A stretch of DNA of 64,000 nt, from NCBI RefSeq assembly GCF_000711695.1, contig NW_013547013.1:62001-126000 (forward strand), written 5' to 3'. The position numbers were made by a program, and so were the translations under genes. Shown here piece by piece: positions 26,102 through 37,203 of the stretch. This DNA is from Tilletiaria anomala UBC 951 (taxonomy: Eukaryota > Basidiomycota > Exobasidiomycetes > Georgefischeriales > Tilletiariaceae). The notes beneath the pieces are model-generated. The model was given only the letters and a program-made list of their open reading frames with translations, was not told the origin of the DNA and ran no database searches. Positions within the stretch are counted from its first letter, which is position 1. Each line of letters opens with the position of its first letter.

Positions 26102-28332
26102 ATGCCGCACGTCACGTCTGTCGACTTTGACGCATTGGAAGGCCATGGGTACGGCCACGTGCACACCCCGTCAGCGCTGTACGCCGCTACATTCGCAGGC
26201 GAAGACTTTCTGCCCAGCTCTGCATCCTCAATAGCTCACGCATACGGAACCGATCCGTCGTCCTCGGCTTTGGACCAGCTCTACTATGACCAGGACCTCC
26301 CATGGCCGGTCTACTACATATCGCAGCATCCCTCATCCCGACACTATGATGCTCACTTCTACGCTACAGCTACCCTGCCACGTTTGGGACGCGCTGGTAG
26401 TGTCGTGCGCAATGCGCGCGATGCGACGCATGTTGGTAGTCTGGCCATGACCCTCCTACAGTCATGTGGCTGTCATTTGCGGTGGGCGCGCAAAGGATTG
26501 AGCGATGCAAATCGGTGGTCAGACGCGTGGCGATTGATTTCAAGGTGTGATGGCTGTCGAGCGTCCAACGAAATCTTCACCCTATACGAGAACATTTGCC
26601 TTTATTGACATACACTCGGATTCTCACCTTTTGCAGCTCTCCACAAATTCGCACTGGAGTCGTCAAAGGTCTCCTACTCTCCTCAGCAGTGTCATTAATT
26701 GTTTTCTTTTTTGAGTCGGCCTTCTTCCCGACGCAGCTCTTTCAACGGCAATCTGCAGCATCCGCCGTGTCGGCGGCACACGAAGCCGGCTCATCGCCAA
26801 TGGCGTGGGTCAATACACTCTTCCTCTACCCGCTCATTGGCGGGTGCTATCTCCTCGCGTCTTCTTGGACGACTGAGGTGGCACAGGCTGCCTACGACAT
26901 GCAGCGTGAAAAAGCCAAAAAGGGCGATGGCGAGCGCATGTCGGCCATGGCCAAAGGGATAGCTGAGTTCACGCCGACAAGTGCGACGTACGGAGGCCGC
27001 GGCCAAGACGGAGTGTCTGCCGGAGCAGCCGGTCCATCGGCCTTGTCCGTGGCTGGCATGGCGTCCCAAGCATATCGCTTCGTTCTGGTTGCAAACTATT
27101 CGTTGCTGAGTCTTGGCATCAATAAGATTTGCGCGCTTCTTGGGATCACATGGATCTCTTACCTCGGAGCGGCGGTCAATTTTGGGCTAGTGAGTCACAC
27201 TTCGTCTTGAAGTTGTTCTCACTTCCATTTCCCTTCGCTCACCGTATCTCCTGCATAATTTGCACTTTAGATTAGCTTCGTTGATAGCTATTACTGCTTT
27301 GAGCTGCTCTGGATGGCAAAAGGCTGGGGCTTTGAGAAGCGAGCGCGGTTTGCCGAAATGCGTTGGAGCTACATGGTCGCTTTCGGCATTCCATCCACGC
27401 TCGTTTCGTACTTCCACCCATCTGGCCTGCTCAATCTCATGCTCTTCATGCTTGGTGAGTCTTGAAATTGCATGTGCGGCAGCTTGCAAAATGGTGTGCT
27501 CATCAGTCTTCTCTGCTTGCTACTACCAGTGTTTCCGTTCTGCTCTGTTTTGGCACTACTAGCCGATCCAGTCCCTCATGACACTACAATTCTGCAGACT
27601 TTGCTGCCAGGGCGCCTATGCCTGCTCTTGCCGACGGTGCGTGTGCACCGCTGGCTTGTGCGTAACATTGTGTCGCGAGCCACCTACGGTCGGATGGGGC
27701 TTTCCGATTCGGCCGCCACGGCGACAGCTGCGGCGCTGGGCAGCAGCTTCCACAGGGCATTCTCGGTCGGGAAGACGAGCAACGCGGCAAGGTTCGCGCG
27801 ACAGATCTGGAATGACACGACACAGACTTCCCATGGCGGCTACATGCGATCTCCACAGCTGCAACAATATCGAAATGGTTGGGGTGGCGGTGGCGCGAAT
27901 AGCCCGAAAACCGAAGCCGCGTACGGGCAAGCGCTCTTAGCGCACGGCATAAGCGTCGCGGCACAGCATAACGCCGGAGACAATGCTGCTTGTGGATACG
28001 CAAATGCAACGCAGCCGCCCGCCACACCGCGGATAGGCAATGCGCCTCCGCCGCGGAGGACCGCGGCGACGGGGGCGTTTGGTGCTGTGGCTGCTACCAC
28101 AACAGCAATGACATCAGCGACGAGTTCAGCAGGCGTTGCTCCCTCACTGCAAGCCCCGTTAGCGCCCCCACCACAAGGGCTGGCACGTGATCAGGCTGCT
28201 GCTGTGGCAAGGACTTCAGAGCAGTCACCGACGCAGATCCTACCAGGAGCGACCGGCGCCGACTCCGCTGCCAATGGCCATGCGTTTCAGTCGTGGATGG
28301 ATGTAGCACATCGGCCCAAGAAGGCTGACTAA
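26102..28332 (+). CDS. EI24-family (etoposide-induced 2.4) ER membrane protein
   Basis: Multi-pass membrane protein related to EI24/PIG8, an ER protein tied to autophagy in animals; the fungal role is not established. Exons 26102-26544, 26637-27189, 27271-27454 and 27530-28332 total 660 residues. The N-terminal about 120 residues are Tyr/His/Asp-rich with no domain. The EI24 core begins WARKGLSDANRWSDAWRLIS and SPQIRTGVVKGLLLSSAVSL. It continues through several hydrophobic segments and the most diagnostic part, SFVDSYYCFELLWMAKGWGF with MRWSYMVAFGIPSTLVSYF. The C-terminal about 200 residues are Ala/Pro/Thr-rich and probably disordered. The start is the first in-frame ATG (MPHVTSVDFD); the open frame upstream begins only with non-ATG codons. 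Alternative: the extreme termini may be mis-modelled, but the core family call is firm. Confidence 0.82.
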
Positions 28333-29469
28333 ATGCATGCTTTCCACAAATCTTTGGGGCACAACAGCGTTTTCGCAGCTCTGCTTCTTCATTCACGCGC
28401 ATGCATGAAGGACTCGGGAGACAAGCGTTGGCCCTCTTGAATCCGGCTCAGTGCAATGCAAGCGCGGAGGAATGGAAGCATGGAAGTTGATGGCTCGCGC
28501 ACGTGATCGTGTCTGTGTTTGGATGAAAAGTTGTAGGCGAGTATTGGAGAAACAAGAGAAAGAAGAAGGACAGGCGGACAAATACAGAATGGAATAGCGG
28601 AGGACAGGATCAAGAGACAACGCTGGGGGAGAAGAGGGAATCGGGGAAGGAAGAATATGGGCGAAAGTGCGAAGGGGATCCTTGTGGCGCGACACATGAC
28701 AGCGTTGTCAGCGTTACGCGCGTATCAGACGGTGTAGAAGCTGGATGGCAATGGTGCGTGCCGAGTCGTCTGGGCGGCCTAAACGACTTGGTTCGCACTG
28801 CTCAAATGCGAGACTTGGACGTGAGGAAAGGAAGAGCAGCGCGCATTCCATGCGAGAATGGGCGAGCGTGGGCACGGATGCGAACGCGGCGCAGCAGCAA
28901 GCGGCAGGCGGTCGCAGCAGGGAGCCTCCAAAGCGCTTGTACCCTTGTTATCGCCTCGCATGACATCGGCGTCACATAGTGGCTGCAGCCACCGGCCACC
29001 TCTCGCTCTTTCTCATCGCCGCTGAACGAACTTATTTTATTGCGGCGTCACAGCCCTCTGCAGGAGAAGCGCATGAAAAGCGGAAGAAAGCTCGTTGCCA
29101 GAAAAGAATTCAATGATGCGTTTGTGTGATCGTTGTTCATGAGTGCGCCTCCCGCGTCCATGGCTATTACCATTGGCGCTACAGCCACTACGACTCTTGT
29201 CCTCGTGATACGTCCGATCAAAATGATTCATGAAAAAACCCCTCCCGCTCTACACGACCTCGGCCCAAATCTCCCGCTTTCCTTCATTTGCAGTGAGCAT
29301 ACACGGGCGGACCGCTGCTTTCTCATCGTTCTTGTAACCGTCCTCGGGCTCCACCCCGCTGTTGAACGAGTGACGCAAGCAGGCCAAGCATGTTCGATGA
29401 AGCAGACGCACGGAGGCCTCCTCGTCCACTTCACTCTGCTCTGCTCCGTTTGACAGTCATGCGTACCAT
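28333..29469. other. Convergent 3' region EI24/YOP1
   Basis: 1.1 kb between convergent stops. A purine-rich (GA) plus strand at about 28540-28670 and overlapping low-complexity ORFs on both strands are all I see. No gene is supported. Confidence 0.4.
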
Positions 29470-30619
29470 TTACTGCGGAACAGCAGGGATGCTGCTGCTG
29501 CTCGTGCTACTGGTGGCCGGCGCAGTGGCAGCTGCGTGGCCCTGGAGGAAGATGGGCCGGATGGCCTTGTGGTAGACTAGCTTTGCGCCCTGGGTCTGGG
29601 GGAGCATGAGCCAGACGATGGCGAGGGTCTTGAAGGTGTAGTAGAATGGGAACCAGTAGAGGACAATTTCGACGAACGTCTCGATGAAAGTGAAGAAGCC
29701 GTAGACGACCCAGTAGGTCAGCCTGAATAAGGTTCATGCGGCGAGGAAGGCAGATCTTGTCAGGATACCGATTTCCGTCAAGGGCAAAGCGATGAGGCTC
29801 TGTATTTCGAGATTGGACGCACCATTGGACATCATCTTGGGGCTGCGGAGTCTCAAGGGCCCTCATGGAGAAGTAGGCCGGAAGGAAGAAGCCAACCAGG
29901 TTGGTCAGGAAGCCAGCGAAGCTGAAAAGGGGAAAGGAGAAAGCAGCCTGCAAGTCAGCCTATTTCTGACTGCGCCGAAGTACGGCTCTCGCGCGGGAGA
30001 GGGAGCGAGGACACCTACACATTGAAGAAGACAAGCTATGCCAGGGATTTTGTTGTAGTTGTAGTGAGAAAGATAGATGGAGTCAGCCATCCCGCCTTGT
30101 CTCAAGGGTGTTGGCTGAGCCGACAATGGCGCCGCGGGGACGGCGTTGACTCACCAGAGTGAAGAGCGAGAAAGCGCCAATGGCAGCATATGCCTTTGGC
30201 ACACCGGCGGTCTGCTCGAGCTTGACGAGAGTAGGGTACCTTTGCAGCTATTGTCGAGCAATCATTCGATAAATAGTGGAGAAGCAAGAGTGCGGAAGTA
30301 GTGGACAAGCATGGGAGCGTTCACAAAGGGTCAGCGGAAAGGTGCTTGACCACACGAAGATTCGGGCGTGAAAGATGCCCACCTCTTTGTCGATCTGCGA
30401 AATAGAAAAACAGCCCGCAGCAGTGCAGAGGAGAGATGAAAGAAGCAAGAGGGGAAGGCGGACAGACCGGTTGTCAGTCAATATGCTTCTGCCGACATTC
30501 GCAGGCCTGCGTCGACGAGCGACGCACAGCGAGGCTCAGAGGAAGGGGGACCGGGAAGAGCTTACCTGAGCGACAAAGTAGTCTACCCGCTGTTGCACCT
30601 GCTGAAGTTGTGCGCTCAT
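29470..30619 (-). CDS. YOP1: Yop1, DP1/TB2/HVA22-family ER-shaping protein
   Basis: Reticulon-like hairpin protein that curves tubular ER and binds Yip1/Rab partners. Six exons on the minus strand: 30566-30619 (MSAQLQQVQQRVDYFVAQ), 30383-30394 (12 nt, IDKE), 30155-30247 (LQRYPTLVKLEQTAGVPKAY), 30019-30035 (17 nt, LVFFNV), 29823-29921 (FAGFLTNLVGFFLPAYFSMR) and 29470-29722 (WLTYWVVYGFFTFIETFVE). They total 175 residues, normal for Yop1. The two hydrophobic hairpins and the WLTYWVVYGFF motif are diagnostic. The tail is Ala/Thr/Ser-rich (APATSSTSSSSIPAVPQ). Both very short exons are needed to keep the frame and the conserved sequence, and both have good splice sites. The gene shares a divergent upstream region with PAB1. 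Confidence 0.92.
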
Positions 30620-31526
30620 GATGACGACGGTGGGGAGTGTGATCGTTCTTGTTGCTGTAGGATGTACCGGTATCTGAACAAGGCGAGCCAATCTTCAACA
30701 AGCTGAGTGGTTGCTGAGTGGTGGATTGATATCAGAGAGAGAAGGGAGAGAAGGGGGGAGAAAGAGAGGCGAGTCGAGACGCGCGACCGCTCCGCTGGCT
30801 CAAAGAGGAAGGGGGCGGCGGTGGTGAGGTGGCGTGTGCGCAGAGCACGACGGCTGTGTGTGAGTGTATGTGTATCACTGTATAATGTGAAGGAAGTTCA
30901 GTTCAGTTTCGGACTGCAGTTGCTCTTGGGTTGAGAGCCTGGGGATAAGCGCCGCGCCGCGCAGCTGGCGGGCTCTTGATACCTTTCTCTCGGGGAGCAG
31001 CCAGCCGAGCAGCACTGCAGCAGTCTCCGTGCGCTGTGATTCTCGTCGCCGGGACATTGAAGCGCGTCTCGTGGTGACTCGCATCCAGTGCACAGGCCCG
31101 CCTTTCCTTCACTGTAAAAGGCTCCAACCGAATGACCAGCTACCACGATTTGGAAGAGTAGGGTTGCAGACCAGGGGAGTCCCGCTTCGCCTCTTAACAG
31201 CTCAGCGGCTTAAGCCGCAGAACAGGCGACACGGTGCGAAAGGCAATTTCCAATCATGGCAGCACAGGGGCAGTGTCTTTCTGCTGCCTCTTTCTCCCTT
31301 TAACTCCACGCGGCAGGCGCGGCACTTCCTCCGCCCTATTTTTTTTTTTCCTCCCATACCCCTTCTCGTCCCAATCGCCTCTCGCATCCTCTCCTCTCTT
31401 TTCCCTCTCTCCTCCTCTTTAAAACCCATACTTCTTCCATCATCTGCAAGGCTTCTTGAACGTCTCTCTTGTGCCCTTGTGCAAGAAGACTAGATCTCTG
31501 GATCAAAGCCTTTTGATATCAAAAAA

Positions 31527-31713
31527 GTGAGTCGTGTCGCCACGAGGCTGAATGCGTGCTTCCTGTGCTGGAAGCTGTGCGTTGCGGTCCGCACTTCGCG
31601 GCCCCTCGCCAAACGTACATCATAACATCAGAAGCTAACCTCCTTGCTTTCCTCTTGCATCCGCGCATCATCCTATTTGATCCATCTGCTCCCATCAACG
31701 ACAACTCCTGCAG
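31527..31713 (+). other. Probable 5' UTR intron of PAB1
   Basis: The donor GTGAGT at 31527 follows an A run, and an acceptor CTCCTGCAG ends at 31713. The interval lacks coding potential and lies between the pyrimidine-rich promoter and the A-rich leader. It is called from splice consensus only. Confidence 0.5.
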
Positions 31714-31810
31714 AGCCCAAAAAAAGTTCAAAAAGACAAAAAGCTTCACGAGAAAACATAACAGAAAAACCGACTCAAGGTCAACTGTCACACTCGAGTC
31801 GAAAAACGTA
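31714..31810 (+). promoter_or_regulatory. A-rich leader segment of PAB1 mRNA (candidate autoregulatory site)
   Basis: The segment contains repeated A tracts (AAAAAAAG, AAAAAG, AAAAAG, GAAAAC, GAAAAACC) in the predicted mature 5' UTR. Animal PABP mRNAs bind their own protein through such adenine-rich leaders to limit translation. By analogy this may be the same device; that function is inference. Confidence 0.5.
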
Positions 31811-31984
31811 ATCGGCCGTTTGCTGCCTTTCCATCGTCAAGTTCAGAAGAAGCAGTAGACAAAGACTACTGCTTTTCGCGCAAATTCTCCTCGCTACAGT
31901 GCAGAAGAGATTTTGAACTTTCCCCGCTCATCTCTCCCGCTGTCACATCCTCTACCAAGAAAAGCAAAACCCCCATTTTTCAAA

Positions 31985-34155
31985 ATGTCTTCCACCACCG
32001 CCGAGGATCAGAAGCCCGTTGTCAACGGCGCTGCAGATGCTTCTGCATCCACTGACAACACCGCCACCGAGCAGCAGGCTGCTGATGGCGTCGCCAAGAC
32101 CGAGACGGCTGCCCCTGCTGCCAACGGCAAGTCGAGCGATGCACCGGCTGCATCCTCCACGCAAGCCAGCGGCGGCTCTGCCCCCGCTCCCTCGAGCAGT
32201 AGCAGTGCTCAGCAGCAGGCTTCGGGAAACACGACCTCGCTCTACGTGGGTGAGCTCGACTCGAACATTACCGAGGCCATGCTGTTCGAAATCTTCAACA
32301 TGATCGGGCCCGTTGCCAGCATCCGCGTCTGCCGTGACGCGGTGACGCGCCGCTCGCTCGGCTACGCCTACGTCAACTTCATTAGCGCCAGCGATGGCGA
32401 GAAGGCTCTGGAGCAGCTCAACTACTCCCTCATCCGTGGCCGCCCTTGCCGCATCATGTTCTCCCAGCGTGACCCAGCGCTGCGCAGGACAGGACAGGGC
32501 AACATCTTCATCAAGAACCTCGACGAGGCCATCGACAACAAGGCACTCCACGACACCTTTGCCGCCTTTGGCAAGATTCTCTCGTGCAAGGTCGCCATCG
32601 GCGAGAACGGCTCCCTCGGATACGGTTTTGTCCACTACGAGACCGCCGAGGCCGCCGATGCTGCCATTCAGCACGTCAATGGCATGCTGCTGAATGACAA
32701 GAAGGTCTACGTCGGCCATCACATGCCCAAGAAGGAGCGGTTGGCCAAGATCGAAGAGGCCAGGTCTCGCTTCACCAATGTCTACGTCAAGAACGTCGAG
32801 CTGACAGTGACGCAGGAGCAGTTTGAGGAGCTCTTCAAAAAGTATGGCGAGATCACGTCAATCATCCTGGCTCATGACGACGATGGAAAGAGCAAAGGCT
32901 TCGGGTTTGTCAACTACGTCGATCACGATGCTGCGCAGAAGGCCGTCGACGAGCTCAACGACTCGGACTTCAACGGCCAGAAGCTCTTCGTTGCGCGTGC
33001 GCAGAAGAAAGGTGAGCGTGAGCAGGAGCTGCGCCGCTCGTACGAGGCAGCCAAGAACGAGAGGCTGTCGCAGTACCAAGGTACGAACCTCTACCTCAAG
33101 AACATTCCCGAGGAGTTTGACGATGAGCGTCTGCGCGAGGAGTTTGCACCGTTTGGCACTATCACCAGCGCCAAGGTTATGCGCTCATCCAACGGCGTCT
33201 CGCGCGGCTTTGGCTTCGTGTGCTACTCTGCCCCCGACGAGGCCAACAAGGCAGTCACCGAGATGAACGGCAAGATGTTGGACAACAAGCCGCTGTACGT
33301 CGCGCTCGCGCAGCGCAAGGATGTCCGCCGCCAGCAGCTTGAGGCACAGATGATGCAGCGCAACCAGCTCCGTCTGCAGCAGCAGGCGACGCAGGGCATG
33401 GCCTACGGCACTACACCGGGCATGTACTACACTCAGCCCTTCCCCGGCCAGCCCGGCCCCGGAGGCATGCCCGGTCGCCCGCGCTACGCCCCTGCCGGTA
33501 TGATGCCGCAGGGCATGCCCATGGCCGGCCCCTATGGTCAGCCCGCGCCTGGCCAGTTCCCCGGCGCCGTCATGCCGCAGGGCTACGGCCGCCCACCGCG
33601 CCCCCCCCGCGGTGCCGCTGGTCCCAGCGGCGCCCCGCCCGGCGCGCGCCCCGTCAACGGCGCTGCTGGCGCTGGTGCGCGTCCGCCCATGCCCGGCCAG
33701 CTGCCGCGCCCTGGCGGTCCTGGCGCTCGCCCCGCTGGCCGCGCAGCAGGTGCTGCGTCGGGCGCTGCTGGTGCATCTGCCCCTGCCACAGGCCCCGCGG
33801 TGCTCAACCCCGCTGCACTCGCCAGCGCTGGGCCTGAGGAGCAGAAGCAGATCCTCGGAGAGGCGATCTACCCCCAGATTCAGGCTACGCAGGGAGACCT
33901 TGCTGGCAAACTTACGGGTATGATCCTCGAGCTTCCCGTCAGCGAGCTTCTGCACCTACTGGAGGACAAGGCTGCGCTCGACAGCAAGGTGCGTTCAGAG
34001 CTTATCGCCGCGTTATTGTTTCTTTGCTTTGTGCAGGCGTTTGACTCTCCTTTTACATATTTACGCTCTTACAGGTCGATGAGGCGCTCCACGTCCTGCG
34101 CGAGTTCGAGCAGTCCGAGACGGCCCCCGCTGCCGCAGAGCCCACCGCTGCTTGA
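31985..34155 (+). CDS. PAB1: Poly(A)-binding protein Pab1
   Basis: Binds mRNA poly(A) tails and links them to eIF4G and to decay factors. Two exons (31985-33988, 34075-34155) give 694 residues. A low-complexity Ala/Ser/Thr-rich N terminus precedes four RRMs: RRM1 from SLYVGELDSNITEAML, RRM2 from NIFIKNLDEAIDNKAL, RRM3 from NVYVKNVELTVTQEQF and RRM4 from NLYLKNIPEEFDDERL, each with its RNP1 (such as GYAYVNF, GYGFVHY, GFGFVNY, GFGFVCY). A Pro/Gly/Ala/Met-rich linker follows. The C-terminal MLLE/PABC domain runs from EQKQILGEAIYPQIQ through TGMILELPVSELLHLLED to DEALHVLREFEQ. The single coding intron splits the end of the MLLE domain. The ATG context caaaATGtct is good and no upstream ATG in frame exists. 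Confidence 0.97.
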
Positions 34156-35199
34156 GAGCAAGTGGGTTTGCAATAGTCCGGTGCGATAGATCCACCACCT
34201 TCTATGCACTTTAGGCTCTCCCCGTCACACTTCTAGCCATAGGCTCTTTCACGGCTTGGTTTTCAACGGCTTTGTACTACTGGTTCCACCTGCTTTCTTC
34301 GTACTTATGAAATGGCAATGGCGATTACTTCACAGCACTTTACACTCGATACCACGCACATTCTGCTCGATCTGCTGCTGTGTGCTATGCATATCTCCTT
34401 GTGTACCGCTACTCTTTCCGAGAGGCTACGCTTGGCTAGCGACCATCAGTCCGTGCTGCAAGCTATATGCAAACCTGTGCTTCATGAACGATTTGGACTG
34501 ATGCGCGCATCTCAAGCTTGGGCATTATAAGAGCACATCCTTTGACTTACATGTCCACTCCCCGGCCGTGCGTATTTAGCGCTGAAGATGCTGCAGTGAC
34601 CATGGAGCCAGCTGCCATGCCAGACTTCCAGCGTGGGTCAAGTGAGTGTTATACACATAGAATGTGGTAGAGGGATGAGGGAGCGAAAAATGTGGTCACG
34701 TGCAAAATAAAGTCAGTGCAGAGACCCCTGACCGCGCTGACGACCCGCTGCCGCCGCTGGTGTTGTCAACTGATCCGATGAGGGAGGAATGGAGCGCTCC
34801 ATCGCCCGCAAGTCTCGACCGCGGGGTGCGAGTGAGGTCCATTTTCCGACGTGCGCTCATACATTGCCTCCCTGCAAAGTCGATGCATCTCAGCTGCGTC
34901 CATCTGATTAAGCGGCGGTCTGCGACTTTGCATGTTCTGGGCCTGCACACTTGAACTAGCGTAGCAGGGGCCAGCGATAGAGAGAGATAGATAAAGCCTG
35001 TTTTGTTCTGGGCGAGAGGCGAACGAGAGGTGCAAGTTTGCCAGGTCTTGTCTCGTCATTCACAAGCTCAATCGGTTGCTAGCTTGCCGCCGCCTTGCCC
35101 CAAGCAACACCCTCCAACCAACTTGCATACCTGTTCAAAGCTCAATCGAGCATTTCTTAGGTGTAAGAAACAACGGAGAAGGGGACACATCGAGGCATC
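34156..35199. other. Intergenic region PAB1 to VAC8
   Basis: About 1 kb holding the PAB1 3' UTR and the VAC8 promoter and leader. Complementary ORFs at 34696-34954 on both strands look like chance. Nothing else was recognised. Confidence 0.4.
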
Positions 35200-37203
35200 A
35201 TGGGCAACATTTGCAGCAGCTGCTGTGAGTCGCATGGTTGTTTATGCTTGATTTTTTTATTACGATGCGTTTGAACTCAAGAGCGATTTGCTTTCTTACA
35301 TCGCTTTAGGCGGTCGCTCCCGGAGCGCTTCGTACGAGCCATTGCTGTTGGACAACGAGCGTGATGCTGTAGCAGACCTGCTGCAGTACCTCGAGAGTGA
35401 GTGGACGAGTCACCATGTTGCTCAGGGATGAGCAGCGCGCTCATGATTACCTGGGCATTCGTGCTCTTCAACACTCATTGCAGACCGATCGGAGACCAAC
35501 TTCTTCGCTGGCGATCCGCTGCGTTCGCTGTCCACGCTCTCATTCAGCGACAATGTCGACCTGCAACGCAGCGCCGCATTGGCATTTGCAGAAATTACAG
35601 AAAAGGAGGTGCGGGAAGTCGGAAGGGACACACTCGAACCGATCATGTTCCTGCTGCAAAGCCATGATGTCGAGGTGCAGCGCGCTGCTAGTGCTGCTTT
35701 GGGAAACCTAGCTGTGAACGGTGCGTAGTCGACCTGGCTACAGATTCCATTTGCACAAAGGCTGATTGTGCATGTCGTTCCATAATGTTACAGCCGAGAA
35801 CAAGCTGCTCATCGTCAAGCTTGGCGGGCTGGAGCCTCTCATCCGTCAGATGCTGAGTCCGAACGTTGAGGTCCAATGCAACGCTGTTGGATGCATCACC
35901 AACTTGGCAACGCATGGTGAGTCGCGTGCCACTGTTGCGGCACACCCGATCGATGTTTCTGACGAGAGTCGATTGGTCTACAGATGACAACAAGACCAAG
36001 ATCGCCAAGTCAGGCGCGTTGGTCCCCTTGACACGGCTCGCCCGATCAAAGGATATGCGTGTGCAAAGGAACGCTACCGGGGCTCTACTCAACATGACTC
36101 ACAGCGATGAGAACCGGCAGCAACTGGTCAACGCAGGTGCGATTCCCGTTCTTGTCGGCTTGCTCAGCAGCTCAGATACAGACGTGCAGTACTACTGCAC
36201 CACAGCGCTGAGCAACATCGCCGTCGATGCAGTCAACCGCAAGAAGCTGGCGCAGACAGAGCCACGTCTGGTGCAAAACCTCATCGGCTTGATGGAGAGC
36301 TCCAGCTTGAAGGTCCAGTGCCAGTCGGCGCTAGCATTGCGGAATCTAGCAAGCGATGAAAAGTATCAGATCGAGATCGTGCGATCGAACGGTTTGCCGC
36401 CACTTCTGCGACTCCTGCGATCGTCCTTCCTGCCCCTCATTCTGTCTGCTGCCGCCTGTGTCCGCAACGTCTCCATCCACCCTCTGAACGAAAGCCCGAT
36501 CATCGAGGCCGGCTTCCTGCACCCCCTGATTGACCTCCTCAGCCATGAAGACAACGAGGAGATACAATGCCACGCCATCAGCACGCTTAGGAATCTGGCA
36601 GCCAGCAGCGAGCGGAACAAGAGCGCTATTGTGGAGGCCGGCGCCGTCGAGCGGATCAAGGAGCTGGTGCTCTCCGTACCGCTAAGCGTGCAAAGCGAGA
36701 TGACCGCTTGCGCGGCCGTGCTTGCGCTGTCGGAGGACCTGAAACCGCAGCTGCTCGAGATGGGCATCTGCGAGGTGCTCATCCCACTCACTGCGTCGCC
36801 CTCTGTCGAGGTGCAGGGAAACTCGGCAGCAGCGTTGGGCAACTTGTCGAGCAAGTCGGAAGACTACGCACCCTTCAACGCCGTCTGGTCGCAGCCTGAA
36901 GGCGGTTTGCACCAGTACCTCGTGCGTTTCCTCGAATCGCAGGATAGCACGTTCCAGCATATTGCCGTGTGGACGATCGTCCAGCTGCTCGAGTCGAACG
37001 ACGCGCAGCTCGAAGAGAACATCCGAAGCAGCCAAGAGCTCCTGCCGCTCATTCACCGTCTCGCCGTTGCCCAGCCGGAATCATCGCGACCGGCAAGCGA
37101 TGCCGGAGAGGGTAGCGACGATGGTCAGGGAGCCGAGGGAGAGATTTCGAGCTTGGCTCAGCGAATTGTCAGCATGCTGGAGGACGTACCAGCGGATTCA
37201 TGA
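35200..37203 (+). CDS. VAC8: Vacuolar armadillo-repeat protein Vac8
   Basis: Palmitoylated armadillo protein of the vacuole membrane, used in vacuole inheritance, nucleus-vacuole junctions and Cvt/autophagy. Five exons (35200-35224, 35310-35396, 35484-35720, 35794-35916, 35984-37203) give 563 residues. Exon 1 encodes only MGNICSSC plus one base. Gly2 is a myristoylation site, and Cys5, Cys8 and Cys9 are likely palmitoylation sites, as in yeast Vac8. Armadillo repeats run nearly the whole length (for example [109 protein letters not shown]). The last about 35 residues are acidic and poorly conserved. The tiny lipidation exon is easy for automated models to miss. Confidence 0.96.

Larger units (their letters stand above)
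30620..31984. promoter_or_regulatory. Divergent promoter region YOP1/PAB1 and PAB1 leader
   Basis: 1.37 kb between divergent starts. It includes a strong pyrimidine block at 31335-31435 (T run plus CT-rich DNA), the usual kind of core-promoter sequence for highly expressed basidiomycete genes. A probable 5' UTR intron (31527-31713) and an A-rich leader (31714-31810) belonging to PAB1 follow. Confidence 0.55.

Noticed and set aside
31952-32722. Long minus-strand ORFs opposite PAB1 (also 33185-33955)
   Set aside because: Mirror frames of the RRM exons and of the Pro/Gly/Ala-rich linker; no independent features.
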